Assembly: GCA_012026685.1 (NCBI GenBank) | Contig: VEOY01000121.1 | Location: 1-33,540 of the forward strand | DNA: 33,540 nucleotides | DNA from: Nitrospirota bacterium | Lineage (GTDB): Bacteria > Nitrospirota > Thermodesulfovibrionia > Thermodesulfovibrionales > UBA6898 | Reading direction: 5' to 3' | Shown: piece by piece, positions 8,126-18,513 of the stretch | Layout of the letters: each line of letters begins with the position of its first letter | Numbering within the stretch: position 1 is the first letter of the stretch | Notes under the pieces: model-generated | The model's input: the letters and a program-made list of their open reading frames with translations, nothing else | The model's database searches: none | Told to the model about the DNA's origin: nothing | Made by a program: the position numbers and the translations under genes

Positions 8126-9880
8126 TTATATCCCTTCCTGAATGGGATCGGAAAGAGGTCCTTCAGGGGCAGCCTCACCCTCCTTCATGACCGCCCCCTC
8201 TTTTCTTGGGCCCTTTTTCCCCCTGCGCGGTCTCCGCTTCCTGCGTCTTTTCTGTTCAGGCTGTGCTGCGGGCTGTGGTCCTGCCTCCAGACTGGGCTGC
8301 TCCGGCGCTCCTTCCGGCAATTCGGGGGCCGGAAGCGGCTGCTGTTTTTGATGCGGCTGTCTCTGATGACGCTGTTCTGCGTGCGCATGTTCTTTTACCG
8401 GTGAAGGAAGATCGGCATCGATCTTGTATTGCCCCGGAAGAAGTTTGACATCGGCAGTAAGGGTAATCGGGATGCCGAACTCTTTTTCGGTGTCGTCAAT
8501 GTCCTTTCTCCAGGTATTAATCATATAGTTCATGCTGTCTACCGGAAGACGGCAGGTGATGCCCTTTACGCCTTCCTTTGTTGCATGAACGTGGATGTCA
8601 CGGAGTGCACTGACAGCTACCATTTCATCGCTTTTGATCACGCCGGTACCGGCACAGAGTTCGCACTTGCGATGGATCGACTCCTGATACGCCGGTCTCA
8701 TGCGCTCCCGCGTCATTTCGACGATGCCGAACTTTGAGATCGCCGTCAGCTCAAAATGAGCCTTGTCAGGGCTCATTGCGTCCCTCAGGCGCTGTTCGAC
8801 CTCTCTCCTGTTCTTTGACGATTCCATATCAATGAAATCAACGACGATCAACCCTCCCAGGTCACGAAGTCTGAGTTGACGCGCTATCTCATCGGCCGCT
8901 TCAATGTTCGTTCTGAGGGCTGTTGCTTCGATATGCTCTTCTTTCCGGGACCTTCCGGAGTTGACGTCGATGGCGGTGAGCGCTTCGGTCTTGTCAATGA
9001 CAATATAACCCCGCGAAGGGAGATAAACGTAACGTTCATAGACCTTGGCAATCTGTTCTTCTATGCGGCTTTCCCCGAATATCGGCCGTTTTTCCTTATA
9101 CAAGGTTATGTTCGTTTTCTGCCAGGGAACGGTCTTTTTAAGAAATTCCTTGGTCTTTTTGAATGCAACGGGATCATCGATCAGCACCTCGGCAACGTCG
9201 GAAGTAAGATAGTCGCGCACTGTTTTGACCGCAAAATCCTGCTCCTTGTATATGAGCGCCGGTGCATGTGTCTTCTTCGAGTCCGCCTGTATCCTGCTCC
9301 AGAGCTTCGTAAGGTATTTAAGGTCATTGTCAAGGTCCTCTTCTGTCTTGTCGCTCCCCGCGGTCCTCAGGATAAAGCCCATCTTCTTCGGCAGTTTCAG
9401 TGAACTGAATATCTCCTTCAGTCTGCCCCTGTCCTCCCGGTCCTCGATCTTCCGCGAAACGCCGACCTTCTCCTGTCCCGGCATCATGACGATATACCTC
9501 CCGGGAATGGAAATATAGGTTGTCAGGCTCGCTCCTTTATTGTCCCTCTCGTCCTTCTCTACCTGGACGATCAATTCATGGCCCTTTGAAATGACATCCT
9601 GGATCCGCGGCCGTTTATTTCCCTCGACCTTTCTCTGGAAGAACTCCGGCTTGATCTCGCGCAGCTGAAGGAACCCGTGTTTCTTCTGCCCGAAATCGAC
9701 AAACGCCGCCTGAAGACCGGGCTCAACCCGTACAACCTTTGCTTTATAGACATTTCCCTTCAGGTGCTCCTTGCCGGCGGTCTCGACGTAGAAGTCAACA
9801 AGCTTATCGCCTTCAACAATGGCAACGCGCTTTTCCTCGGCATGCAGGGCATTAATCAGTATTCTCTTTTTCACGTTCAC
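8126..9880 (-). CDS. rng: Ribonuclease G/E family endoribonuclease with basic C-terminal tail
   Basis: MNVKKRILINALHAEEKRVAIVEGDKL, S1-like AAFVDFGQKKHGFL, AIDVNSGRS, GGLIVVDFIDM, CELCAGTGVI. Confidence 0.94.
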   Translation of the reverse strand: MNVKKRILINALHAEEKRVAIVEGDKLVDFYVETAGKEHLKGNVYKAKVVRVEPGLQAAFVDFGQKKHGFLQLREIKPEFFQRKVEGNKRPRIQDVISKGHELIVQVEKDERDNKGASLTTYISIPGRYIVMMPGQEKVGVSRKIEDREDRGRLKEIFSSLKLPKKMGFILRTAGSDKTEEDLDNDLKYLTKLWSRIQADSKKTHAPALIYKEQDFAVKTVRDYLTSDVAEVLIDDPVAFKKTKEFLKKTVPWQKTNITLYKEKRPIFGESRIEEQIAKVYERYVYLPSRGYIVIDKTEALTAIDVNSGRSRKEEHIEATALRTNIEAADEIARQLRLRDLGGLIVVDFIDMESSKNRREVEQRLRDAMSPDKAHFELTAISKFGIVEMTRERMRPAYQESIHRKCELCAGTGVIKSDEMVAVSALRDIHVHATKEGVKGITCRLPVDSMNYMINTWRKDIDDTEKEFGIPITLTADVKLLPGQYKIDADLPSPVKEHAHAEQRHQRQPHQKQQPLPAPELPEGAPEQPSLEAGPQPAAQPEQKRRRKRRPRRGKKGPRKEGAVMKEGEAAPEGPLSDPIQEGI

Positions 9881-10160
9881 CTCGTAAGTCAGTAGTTTCC
9901 TCGTCCTGCGTCTCGGTCTCCCTATGAACGAGCAGGATTGATTCCTTCAGGGGCATGGCCGGATACAGAACCGTTGCCTCTATAATTTCCTCGAGCGGAT
10001 AATCATGGAAATGGTCTTCACTGAAAACAATCCTCATGAACCTCCGCTTGAGCAGAAAACAACGCATCGCGCTGCCGTCTGCCGAGCGACACGGTATGAT
10101 CACGTGCTCCTTGTCTTCATCAAGGCCGTATTTCCGAATAAGTTCCTGTATCTCATCCAT
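9852..10160 (-). CDS. Conserved-looking hypothetical protein (about 100 aa)
   Basis: ORF between rng and the next gene. MDEIQELIRKYGLDEDKEHVIIPCRSADGSAMRCFLLKRRFMRIVF. Stop overlaps the rng start by 29 nt. Exact start uncertain (GTG 10175 or ATG 10160). Confidence 0.6.
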   Translation of the reverse strand: MDEIQELIRKYGLDEDKEHVIIPCRSADGSAMRCFLLKRRFMRIVFSEDHFHDYPLEEIIEATVLYPAMPLKESILLVHRETETQDEETTDLRGEREKENTD

Positions 10161-10181
10161 GACCGTACAGGGCACGGTTGA

Positions 10182-10550
10182 TCAGCGCGACGGGTCCGCC
10201 TCATCCAGGGGCGAGATCATGATCGCCTCCCAGATCGCAGCGGGATCAGGATCGATCCCATCGATGCCTTCGGGAAATGTCTGCTTGAATATATCCCTGT
10301 TCCTGAGGTACCTCAAGACCAGGGCATCCTTCATCTCGACGGTCAACTCCCTCACGACATTGTCAGGGTCTCCGGATTCAACGATCTCCCGTACAAGATC
10401 ATTGATCTGCGTCCGATAGGTATCGAGCATTTCAATGTTCGTCTCCCCGTCCCGGTTTCGCGCCCTCGATATTGCAGCCGCAACCTCCCCGGCTCCCAAA
10501 AAATTCTTCATCACCTGAACGCTCGCCTTGAATATATCATCTGATTTCAT
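10182..10550 (-). CDS. Hypothetical protein (about 122 aa, largely helical)
   Basis: MKSDDIFKASVQVMKNFLGAGEVAAAISRARNRDGETNIEML.... Same-strand operon position between the ychF-like gene and rng. Confidence 0.65.
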   Translation of the reverse strand: MKSDDIFKASVQVMKNFLGAGEVAAAISRARNRDGETNIEMLDTYRTQINDLVREIVESGDPDNVVRELTVEMKDALVLRYLRNRDIFKQTFPEGIDGIDPDPAAIWEAIMISPLDEADPSR

Positions 10551-10610
10551 GATCACCCGGCCCCTCTCAAATTGTATCAAAGCCTGCCAAAAGAACAAGA
10601 ACTTTAACGG

Positions 10611-11696
10611 TCAGACATTGAACCGGAAGTTGATTATGTCGCCGTCCTTCACGGCATATGTCTTGCCCTCAAGCCTCAACTGTCCCTTATCACGAGCCCC
10701 GGACATGCCTCCCTGGGCAACAAAGTCATCAAATGAGACCACTTCCGCCCTTATAAAACCTCGCTCGATATCAGAATGGATTTTCCCGGCAGCTTTTTGG
10801 GCAGTCGTTCGTTTCTGTATCGTCCATGCCCGGACCTCATCTTCACCGCAGGTCAGAAAGGAAATAAGCCCCAGAAGATCATACGATACGTGGATCAATT
10901 TATTGAGCGCCGGCTCTTCTATGCCGAGGTCATCCAGGAATGCCCGGGCCTCGGCAGCAGAAAGCTGCGCTATCTCCATTTCAATTTTGCCGCAGAGGCT
11001 GATCACCTTTACCTGTATGCCCTGATAAAAGGACTGAAGCTCCGCAAGCTGCCTGGCTGCCTTTTCTGTGTTCAGATCGGATTCAGAGACGTTCAGTGCA
11101 ATGACCTCAGGTTTTATGGACATGAACTGAAGATGGCGCATCGATTTCTCCTCTTCTTCGGAAAAATCGATATCTCTGAGAGGTTTTTCCCGTTCAAGCG
11201 TCTCCTTGCATTTCAGCAGAACCCTCTTCTCTGTCTCATCGGGCTTTTTACCCCGCTTCACGCCCTCGTCCATCCTTTGCAGCCTCTTATCGACGAGTTC
11301 CAGATCGCCGAAGATCATTTCGAGTTCCAGAGTCTCTGCATCCCGCCGGGGATCAAGAGACTCAAGCGGGTGCATTACCGTCTCATCATCAAAGCCCCTG
11401 ACAACATGCACAATGGCGTCAGCATCCTTGATAAGATCGAAGACCTTGCGGTTCTGCTCCATATCACCCTTTGTGAGCCCGATATAATCAATATATTCCA
11501 CCGTCGCATAGGTAATTTTTTTAGGCTTATATATCTCTGCGAGCCTGTCGATCCGCAGATCCGGCACCTTGACCACGCCTATGTGCGGCTCTGCATTCAG
11601 GGTTGCGTAGATTGTTGTCTCCAGATTCTGCCCCGTAAGAGCGTTGAAGATCGTAGTCTTTCCTGCGTTGGCAAGTCCGATAATGGCTATCTTCAC
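10611..11696 (-). CDS. ychF: YchF/DUF933-like GTPase (GTG start)
   Basis: VKIAIIGLANAGKTTIFNALTG, EYIDYIGLTKGDMEQNRKVFDLIKDADAIVHVVRGFDDE, VIALNVSESDL, C-terminal TGS-like ...VKDGDIINFRFNV. SD AGGAG before the GTG at 11696. Confidence 0.88.
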   Translation of the reverse strand: MKIAIIGLANAGKTTIFNALTGQNLETTIYATLNAEPHIGVVKVPDLRIDRLAEIYKPKKITYATVEYIDYIGLTKGDMEQNRKVFDLIKDADAIVHVVRGFDDETVMHPLESLDPRRDAETLELEMIFGDLELVDKRLQRMDEGVKRGKKPDETEKRVLLKCKETLEREKPLRDIDFSEEEEKSMRHLQFMSIKPEVIALNVSESDLNTEKAARQLAELQSFYQGIQVKVISLCGKIEMEIAQLSAAEARAFLDDLGIEEPALNKLIHVSYDLLGLISFLTCGEDEVRAWTIQKRTTAQKAAGKIHSDIERGFIRAEVVSFDDFVAQGGMSGARDKGQLRLEGKTYAVKDGDIINFRFNV

Positions 11697-11832
11697 GAAA
11701 ATCTCCTCTGTCACACTGAAATGTTCGTTATTATACACAATACCCGCCTATATTTATTTCATTACATATGGCACACGAGTCCGAAACAGCGTGGACCTCA
11801 TTACCGTATCAGCCGGCCCGGGCTCCCTGCGG

Positions 11833-11862
11833 TTGACTTTCAGAAGAAACGGCATTTACACT
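11833..11862 (+). promoter_or_regulatory. Candidate sigma70 promoter of argS
   Basis: TTGACT (11833-11838), 18-nt spacer, TACACT (11857-11862). ATG 8 nt downstream. Confidence 0.45.
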
Positions 11863-11870
11863 GTATCTCC

Positions 11871-13511
11871 ATGAAACGAGATGTAACTGCCCTGTTGACG
11901 GACGCTCTTGAAGCGCTTGGCGTGTCCCCCTGCCCTCACATCGAGATCGAGGTGCCCCGTGAGGACTCATTCGGTGACCTCTCAAGTCCTGTTGCCATGA
12001 CGATGGCAAAGGCACTCAAGAAAGCTCCTCGGAAAATAGCGGAAGATATCGTTGGCCGCCTGAAGGACAACCCCATATTCGAAAAAATAGAGATAGCAGG
12101 ACCGGGATTCATCAACTTTACCTTCACGAAATCGTATCTCCTTTCATCCCTGCAGCACCTCCTGAAAGCTGAAAAAGCTTTTCTCCGCGAAAATGTCGGC
12201 GAAGGGAAGAAAGTGCTCGTTGAGTTTGTCAGCGCAAACCCCACCGGGCCTCTCCATATCGGACACGCGCGTGGTGCGGCAGTGGGCAATGCGCTCTGCA
12301 ACCTGCTGGCCGAGTCAGGATTCACGGTTGATCGTGAATACTACATCAATGACGCGGGCAGGCAGGTCAGGCTGCTCGGTCTCTCGGTATATGCACGATA
12401 TCAGCAACTGACGGGCAATGAGGTCCCTTTTCCCGAAGATGGGTACCGCGGTCAGTATATCGATGATGAAGCATCCGCCCTTCGTGCTGAAAGAGGTGAA
12501 ACGTACAAAGGGATCTCATTCGATATCTGCGGAACAGAGATCACATCATGGACCTACTCACGGATGCTCGTCCTGATCAGAAAGGATCTCTCGCGCTTCG
12601 GCGTGACGGAGTTCGATGCATGGATCAGCGAAAAAGAGATATTTGCGCAGGGAGAGGTTGCGAATGCGATCGAAACCCTGCAACAAAAGGGATTCATATA
12701 TCAACATGCGAACGCGCTCTGGTTCCGCTCGACAGCATTCCGGGATGACAAGGACAGGGTAGTCATCAAAAGCGACGGGGAGTATACCTATTTTGCGTCA
12801 GACATTGCCTATCACAAGAACAAGCTTGACAGAGGTTATGACACCATCATTGACATCTGGGGCGCTGATCATCACGGATATATACCCAGGATCGAATCGG
12901 TCATGCAGGCATTTGGTTACGATATTTCACAGTTCAGGGTAATCCTTGTCCAGATGGTCAATCTCATGAAGCATGGAGAGCCGTTCCAGATGTCCAAGAG
13001 GGCGGGAACTTTCGTCACGTTAAGTGACATCATCGATCTGGTCGGGGCAGACACCACCAAGTTCATCTTTCTGACCCGGAAAGCGGACAGTCATCTTGAT
13101 TTTGATCTGGATGTCGTGACCGCGACTTCCGCTGAAAATCCCGTCTTCTATGTTCAGTATGCCAACGCCCGGATCAACAGCATCCTGACCAATGCCAGGG
13201 AGAAAGGACTGGAACCGGCGCAGGGCGTCGACCTTGCGCTGCTGGCAGAGTCCGCCGAACTTGTCCTGATCAAAAAGCTCCTCACCTACCCCATGGTCCT
13301 TGAAAATGCTGCGCGCTCTTTTGAGCCGCACAGAATAACATTCTACCTGCAGGAACTTGCCGCCATGTTTCATACGTATTACCATAACCACCGGGTCATT
13401 GGCGAGGATGCTGCCCTTACGCACGCTCGCCTTTCTCTCTGCTCAGCGATCAGGATAGTACTCTCTGACGCGCTCGGAATCCTTGGCGTCAGTGCTCCGG
13501 AAAAGATGTAG
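11871..13511 (+). CDS. argS: Arginyl-tRNA synthetase
   Basis: [18 protein letters not shown]..., [45 protein letters not shown]. The 365 codons upstream in the ORF track are antisense to ychF and not part of the gene. Confidence 0.96.
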   Translation: MKRDVTALLTDALEALGVSPCPHIEIEVPREDSFGDLSSPVAMTMAKALKKAPRKIAEDIVGRLKDNPIFEKIEIAGPGFINFTFTKSYLLSSLQHLLKAEKAFLRENVGEGKKVLVEFVSANPTGPLHIGHARGAAVGNALCNLLAESGFTVDREYYINDAGRQVRLLGLSVYARYQQLTGNEVPFPEDGYRGQYIDDEASALRAERGETYKGISFDICGTEITSWTYSRMLVLIRKDLSRFGVTEFDAWISEKEIFAQGEVANAIETLQQKGFIYQHANALWFRSTAFRDDKDRVVIKSDGEYTYFASDIAYHKNKLDRGYDTIIDIWGADHHGYIPRIESVMQAFGYDISQFRVILVQMVNLMKHGEPFQMSKRAGTFVTLSDIIDLVGADTTKFIFLTRKADSHLDFDLDVVTATSAENPVFYVQYANARINSILTNAREKGLEPAQGVDLALLAESAELVLIKKLLTYPMVLENAARSFEPHRITFYLQELAAMFHTYYHNHRVIGEDAALTHARLSLCSAIRIVLSDALGILGVSAPEKM

Positions 13512-13567
13512 CAGGACCGAGTTGCGGAGTTGACAGCGTACTGTCTGTCCTGCTTAAATATCCGTTG

Positions 13568-14482
13568 ATGATTCAGAAATCAGATAAAATATGGATGGAT
13601 GGAAAACTCGTCGGCTGGGACAAGGCACAGGTCCACATCCTGACCCACACGCTGCATTACGGCCTGGGCATGTTTGAGGGTATTCGTTGTTACAGTACGG
13701 CAAAAGGTTCCGCGATTTTTCGGCTCGATGAGCATGTGGACAGGCTTTTTGCGTCAGCCCACATTTTCAACATCGAAATCCCCTATTCAAGGCAGGAAAT
13801 TCGTCAGGCCATTATTACGACCGTCAGGGCGAACAAGCTCAGGGAATGCTACATACGACCGCTCGTTTATATCGGTTATGGCGCCATGGGGCTTTATCCC
13901 AAGGGTAATCCGATAAATGTTGCGATCGCCGCATGGCCATGGGGTGCGTATCTTGGGGATGAGGGTCTAGAGAAGGGCATAAAAATAAAAGTGTCGTCCT
14001 TTACCCGACACCACGTCAACTCGTCCATGGCGCGTGCCAAGGTCTGCGGCCACTATGTAAACTCCCAGATAGCAAAGAAGGAGGCCATTGCCTGCGGGTA
14101 TGATGAAGCCCTCCTCCTCGATCCCGAAGGATATGTTTCTGAAGGAAGCGGTGAGAATATCTTTATTGTACGAAACGGCAGGATAAAGACCACCCCCCTT
14201 ACGACGATCCTCGAAGGCATCACCAGGGACAGCATCATCACGATTGCCCGGGACCATAAGATCCCCATTGCTGAAGAGCGCTTTACCAGAGATGAGATCT
14301 ATATCGCTGACGAGGCATTTTTCACCGGAACTGCCGCAGAAGTCACGCCGATACGAGAAATTGACGGCAGAAAGATCGGTATCGGCAGTCGGGGTAAGAT
14401 CACCAAAAAACTGCAGGCCGTATTCTTTGATACCGTGAAGGGCAAGAACAAGAAGTACGAATCCTGGCTCACGAAAATATAA
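13568..14482 (+). CDS. ilvE: Branched-chain amino acid aminotransferase
   Basis: [76 protein letters not shown]. Confidence 0.95.
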   Translation: MIQKSDKIWMDGKLVGWDKAQVHILTHTLHYGLGMFEGIRCYSTAKGSAIFRLDEHVDRLFASAHIFNIEIPYSRQEIRQAIITTVRANKLRECYIRPLVYIGYGAMGLYPKGNPINVAIAAWPWGAYLGDEGLEKGIKIKVSSFTRHHVNSSMARAKVCGHYVNSQIAKKEAIACGYDEALLLDPEGYVSEGSGENIFIVRNGRIKTTPLTTILEGITRDSIITIARDHKIPIAEERFTRDEIYIADEAFFTGTAAEVTPIREIDGRKIGIGSRGKITKKLQAVFFDTVKGKNKKYESWLTKI

Positions 14483-14503
14483 TATTCCTTCTTTTTCGCA
14501 AAG

Positions 14504-14547
14504 TAACAAAAAAGGCCTCCTGAAGACGCAGGGGGCCTTTTTTGTTA
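14504..14547. terminator. Bidirectional intrinsic terminator between convergent ilvE and cytochrome
   Basis: TAACAAAAAAGGCC (14504-14517) and GGCCTTTTTTGTTA (14534-14547) form a perfect 14-bp stem plus TCC/GGG inner pairing, with A-tract and T-tract. Confidence 0.93.
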
Positions 14548-14558
14548 AAACAGAGTAA

Positions 14559-14873
14559 TTATTTCTTATGGCACTTTCCGCATTCAGCTGCATCACTGGA
14601 CTTGAATGCCTTGGTGCCGTTATGGCACTCGCCGCAATTCTTGCCAGCGTTCATGTCTGCCATGGTGTACTTGCCACCCTTCTTCATCGGGAAGATCTTT
14701 GTGTGGCAGTCATTGCACTTCAGGCCCTTGTCTGCATGAGCCTTGCCATCAAACACGACCTTTCCCGCGCTTCCTCCTGCATATTCGACGGTCTTTCCCG
14801 GAGGTACTGCGAGAGCGCTGCCCACAAATGCAACAATAACGAGCAGAGCAACAAACAATGCTGTCTTCTTCAT
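14559..14873 (-). CDS. Small periplasmic c7-type triheme cytochrome
   Basis: Signal peptide MKKTALFVALLVIVAFVGSALA and three CxxCH motifs: CNDCH, CGECH, CGKCH. SD aaagggggtg. Confidence 0.9.
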   Translation of the reverse strand: MKKTALFVALLVIVAFVGSALAVPPGKTVEYAGGSAGKVVFDGKAHADKGLKCNDCHTKIFPMKKGGKYTMADMNAGKNCGECHNGTKAFKSSDAAECGKCHKK

Positions 14874-14939
14874 ATCTTCACCCCCTTTCACTCTGGAATT
14901 CTGCTTCCTGAAAAAAATACATACCTTGGGTTGCCGATC

Positions 14940-14948
14940 ATTATAGCA
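14940..14948 (-). promoter_or_regulatory. Extended -10 promoter upstream of the cytochrome gene
   Basis: Minus strand TGCTATAAT (TGnTATAAT). No clear -35. Confidence 0.5.
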
Positions 14949-15430
14949 AAAACCACTGGTTCTGGATAGCTATGATGTTCTAAAAGAATATAGTTAGAAC
15001 TATCTCACGTCCAAGGGGAGATGTCAAGAGTCATTATTGCCGCATTAAACCGATTTAATCATGGCAGCGTCGTACCGCAGCTTTTTCGTTCTTTGCTCAC
15101 ATACAGCAACCCTCTCCACGGACGATCCCTGGACGGCAGTCGCTTTGCTATTTGTCTGAATGGCAAATTTTTCTCCGGGTTCCTGCGGAAAGTCTCTCCG
15201 TTTCTGCCCGCCTGAGATATCTTCCTGTGACATTTATGCTATGCGCAGGGTCTCTGCACTCTCTGCCCTGGAATGTCTTTTCCTGCTATGCATGTCTCTT
15301 TTAAATCCGCATGGCAGTATCGAAACTTTGCACGACATTATCCTTTTAGCGATAGCGGCGCCTTTATTGCCGTGTTTGCTTTATCAAATATTGCCGTGGT
15401 AAAATTTCTGGAAAATATCCAGGAGATTCT

Positions 15431-16888
15431 ATGTCTGATAAGATCAAGCCCGGCCTAACTTTCGATGACGTATTGCTGCTTCCGGCGAAATCCGAAGTGC
15501 AACCCAGAGATGTTGATATCCATACCAATCTGACCAGGAAAATTCGTCTTAACGTTCCTCTTCTCACCTCAGCCATGGATACGGTCACGGAAGCCTCTAT
15601 GGCGATAGCGATTGCCCGTGAAGGAGGCATAGGAATAGTGCATCGCGCCATGTCCCCGGACCGGCAGGCGCTTGAGATCGACAAGGTGAAGAAATCGGAA
15701 AGCGGCATGATCATCGACCCTATTACCGTGGGGCCGGATGCGCCGGTATCAGATGCGACAGCCCTTATGGAGCGCTACAGAATCTCCGGTGTTCCCGTGA
15801 CGGTAAACAATAAGCTCGTTGGGATCCTGACGAACAGGGATCTCAGGTTTGAGAGAAAACAGAGCAAGAAAGTCTCTGAACTCATGACCAAGGACAGGCT
15901 GATCACGGCCAGCATGGGCACGACACTTGAAGAAGCCAAGGATCTTCTCAATAAATACAAGATCGAAAAGCTTCCCATCGTCGACAAGGAGTACCGATTA
16001 AAAGGCCTTATCACCATAAAGGATATCGAGAAGCGCAAGAAATATCCGCACTCATGCAAGGACAACCTCGGCAGACTGATGGTCGGAGCCGCCGTTGGCA
16101 CCGGAGAAGATACCATCAAAAGAGCGGATATGCTGATCAATGCAGGAGTCGACGTCCTCGTTATCGACACGGCACACGGGCATTCAAAAGCGGTCATACT
16201 GACGCTCAAGGCGATAAAAAAGAGATATGACATCGAGGTGATAGCAGGCAATGTTGCCACCGCCGACGGGACGGCCGATCTCATCAAGGCAGGCGCTGAT
16301 GCTATCAAGATCGGCATCGGACCAGGGTCGATCTGCACAACCCGTATCGTTGCCGGTGCCGGCGTTCCTCAGCTTACGGCGATCATGGACTGCTTTTCGG
16401 TCGCAAGCAGGTTCAACATACCGCTCATCGCCGACGGAGGCATAAAGTATTCCGGCGATATCGCAAAGGCACTGGCCGCGGGCGCAAGTTCCGTAATGAT
16501 CGGCAGCCTGTTCGCCGGGACCGATGAATCACCCGGTGAGATCGTCCTGTTCCAGGGCAGGAGCTACAAGGTCTATCGCGGCATGGGGTCCATCGGCGCA
16601 ATGGCGCAGGGAGCAAGGGACCGTTATCAGCAGGAAGGTGTTGAGACGCAGAAGCTTGTGCCTGAAGGTGTTGAAGGAAGAGTCCCCCATAAGGGTTCGC
16701 TTGCCCAGACCGCCCACCAGCTGCTCGGAGGTCTTCGCTCGGGAATGGGATACTGCGGAGCAAAAGACCTCGTTTCTTTCCGCAAGAAAGCCCGTTTCGT
16801 CCAGATCACCAATGCAGGTCTCAGGGAAAGCCACGTGCATGATGTCATCATCACAAAGGAGGCTCCCAACTACAGGCCTGAGTGGTAG
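15431..16888 (+). CDS. guaB: Inosine-5'-monophosphate dehydrogenase with CBS pair
   Basis: [56 protein letters not shown]. Confidence 0.97.
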   Translation: MSDKIKPGLTFDDVLLLPAKSEVQPRDVDIHTNLTRKIRLNVPLLTSAMDTVTEASMAIAIAREGGIGIVHRAMSPDRQALEIDKVKKSESGMIIDPITVGPDAPVSDATALMERYRISGVPVTVNNKLVGILTNRDLRFERKQSKKVSELMTKDRLITASMGTTLEEAKDLLNKYKIEKLPIVDKEYRLKGLITIKDIEKRKKYPHSCKDNLGRLMVGAAVGTGEDTIKRADMLINAGVDVLVIDTAHGHSKAVILTLKAIKKRYDIEVIAGNVATADGTADLIKAGADAIKIGIGPGSICTTRIVAGAGVPQLTAIMDCFSVASRFNIPLIADGGIKYSGDIAKALAAGASSVMIGSLFAGTDESPGEIVLFQGRSYKVYRGMGSIGAMAQGARDRYQQEGVETQKLVPEGVEGRVPHKGSLAQTAHQLLGGLRSGMGYCGAKDLVSFRKKARFVQITNAGLRESHVHDVIITKEAPNYRPEW

Positions 16889-16923
16889 TGACATCTCATC
16901 AGGATTCGGGAAAAAGATAAGCC

Positions 16924-18462
16924 ATGCATGAAGACAAAATATTGGTTCTCGACTTCGGTTCGCAGTATACCCAGCTTATTGCGCGCAGGATCCGTGAAGG
17001 CAAGGTCTATTCAGAGATCTTTCCGTTCAACGCATCGATGGAAAAGATCAGGGAGTTCAAGCCTAAGGGCATCGTTCTTTCAGGCGGACCCTCGAGCGTC
17101 TATGACAAAGGGGCACCTGCTCCCGACATGGAAGTCTTCAAGCTCGGGGTTCCGGTCCTTGGGATCTGCTATGGCATGCAGCTCATGGCCCATCACCTGG
17201 GCGGCAAGGTTGCGCGCTCAACCAAGAGAGAATACGGAAACGCCGAATTGATCGTCGATAATGACAAGGACTTTCTCTGGGGCATCTCTGAGAGGTCCAA
17301 GGTCTGGATGAGCCACGGCGACAGGATAGAGAAGCTTCCGAAAGGTTTTTCGGTCGTTGGCCATACTGCCAACTCTCCCGTGGCGGCGATGGCGGATGCA
17401 CAAAAACATTTTTACGCCCTTCAGTTTCACCCCGAAGTTGTTCACACCGATGAAGGCACGCGCATCCTGCACAACTTCGTGTATACCATCTGCGGTTGCC
17501 GGCCTACCTGGGAGATGTCATCGTTCATCGCATGGTCCACCGCCGCCATCCGCGATATGGTCGGCGAGAAGAAGGTCGTTTGCGCGTTGAGCGGCGGCGT
17601 CGACTCCTCCGTGGTAGCTCTTCTCGTGCATAAAGCAATCGGCGACAAGCTCACCTGCATATTCGTGGACAACGGCCTGCTGCGCAAAGGCGAAGCAGAG
17701 AAGGTGAACAAGACCTTCTCAGGTCATTTTCATATGAAGCTCATCCATGTCGATGCGCGCAAACGTTTTCTGAAGAAATTGAAAGGGATTACCGATCCGG
17801 AAAAGAAACGGAAGATCATCGGCAATGAGTTCATAGCCGTGTTTGAAGAAGAGGCCAAAAAAATAAAAGGTGCTGAATTTCTTGCCCAGGGAACGCTTTA
17901 CCCGGATGTCATCGAGAGTGTCTCATTCAAGGGCCCTTCCGCAGTGATCAAGAGCCACCATAATGTCGGCGGACTTCCTGAAGTAATGAAACTGCGGCTT
18001 ATTGAGCCTCTGAGGGAGCTCTTCAAGGATGAAGTGAGGGTGCTCGGGGAGGAACTCGGTCTTTCGGAAGAGATCTGCTGGCGTCATCCCTTTCCCGGGC
18101 CCGGACTTGCGATCCGTTGTATCGGTGACATAGCAGAGGACAAGCTCGATATCCTGCGGGAAGCTGATGCCATCGTACTTGACGAGATAAAGACGGCCGG
18201 TCTTTACCGGGAGATCTGGCAAGCCTTTGCTGTTATCCTGCCGATCAAGAGCGTAGGGGTAATGGGCGACGAGCGCACCTATGAGAATGTGATAGCAGTG
18301 AGGGCGGTAACCAGCCTTGACGGGATGACCGCTGACTGGGCAAAATTGCCCTACGACGTTATGGGAAGGATCTCAGGCAGGATCATCAATGAGGTCAAGG
18401 GCGTCAACAGGGTTGTCTTCGATATAACTTCAAAACCGCCCGGCACGATCGAATGGGAGTGA
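16924..18462 (+). CDS. guaA: GMP synthase (glutamine-hydrolysing)
   Basis: [75 protein letters not shown]. Confidence 0.98.
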   Translation: MHEDKILVLDFGSQYTQLIARRIREGKVYSEIFPFNASMEKIREFKPKGIVLSGGPSSVYDKGAPAPDMEVFKLGVPVLGICYGMQLMAHHLGGKVARSTKREYGNAELIVDNDKDFLWGISERSKVWMSHGDRIEKLPKGFSVVGHTANSPVAAMADAQKHFYALQFHPEVVHTDEGTRILHNFVYTICGCRPTWEMSSFIAWSTAAIRDMVGEKKVVCALSGGVDSSVVALLVHKAIGDKLTCIFVDNGLLRKGEAEKVNKTFSGHFHMKLIHVDARKRFLKKLKGITDPEKKRKIIGNEFIAVFEEEAKKIKGAEFLAQGTLYPDVIESVSFKGPSAVIKSHHNVGGLPEVMKLRLIEPLRELFKDEVRVLGEELGLSEEICWRHPFPGPGLAIRCIGDIAEDKLDILREADAIVLDEIKTAGLYREIWQAFAVILPIKSVGVMGDERTYENVIAVRAVTSLDGMTADWAKLPYDVMGRISGRIINEVKGVNRVVFDITSKPPGTIEWE

Positions 18463-18513
18463 CCAGGGGCTGATCGCCTTGATCCCTTTGGTCGATACCC
18501 GTTAACCATCACT

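Noticed and set aside
10776-11870. 365-codon N-terminal extension of argS in the ORF track
   Set aside because: Antisense to the ychF-like gene and not homologous to ArgS. True ArgS N-terminus begins at 11871.
14892-15430. 6S RNA or purine riboswitch upstream of guaB
   Set aside because: No match by eye to the conserved 6S bulge or the purine riboswitch three-way junction core. An Infernal scan would be decisive.
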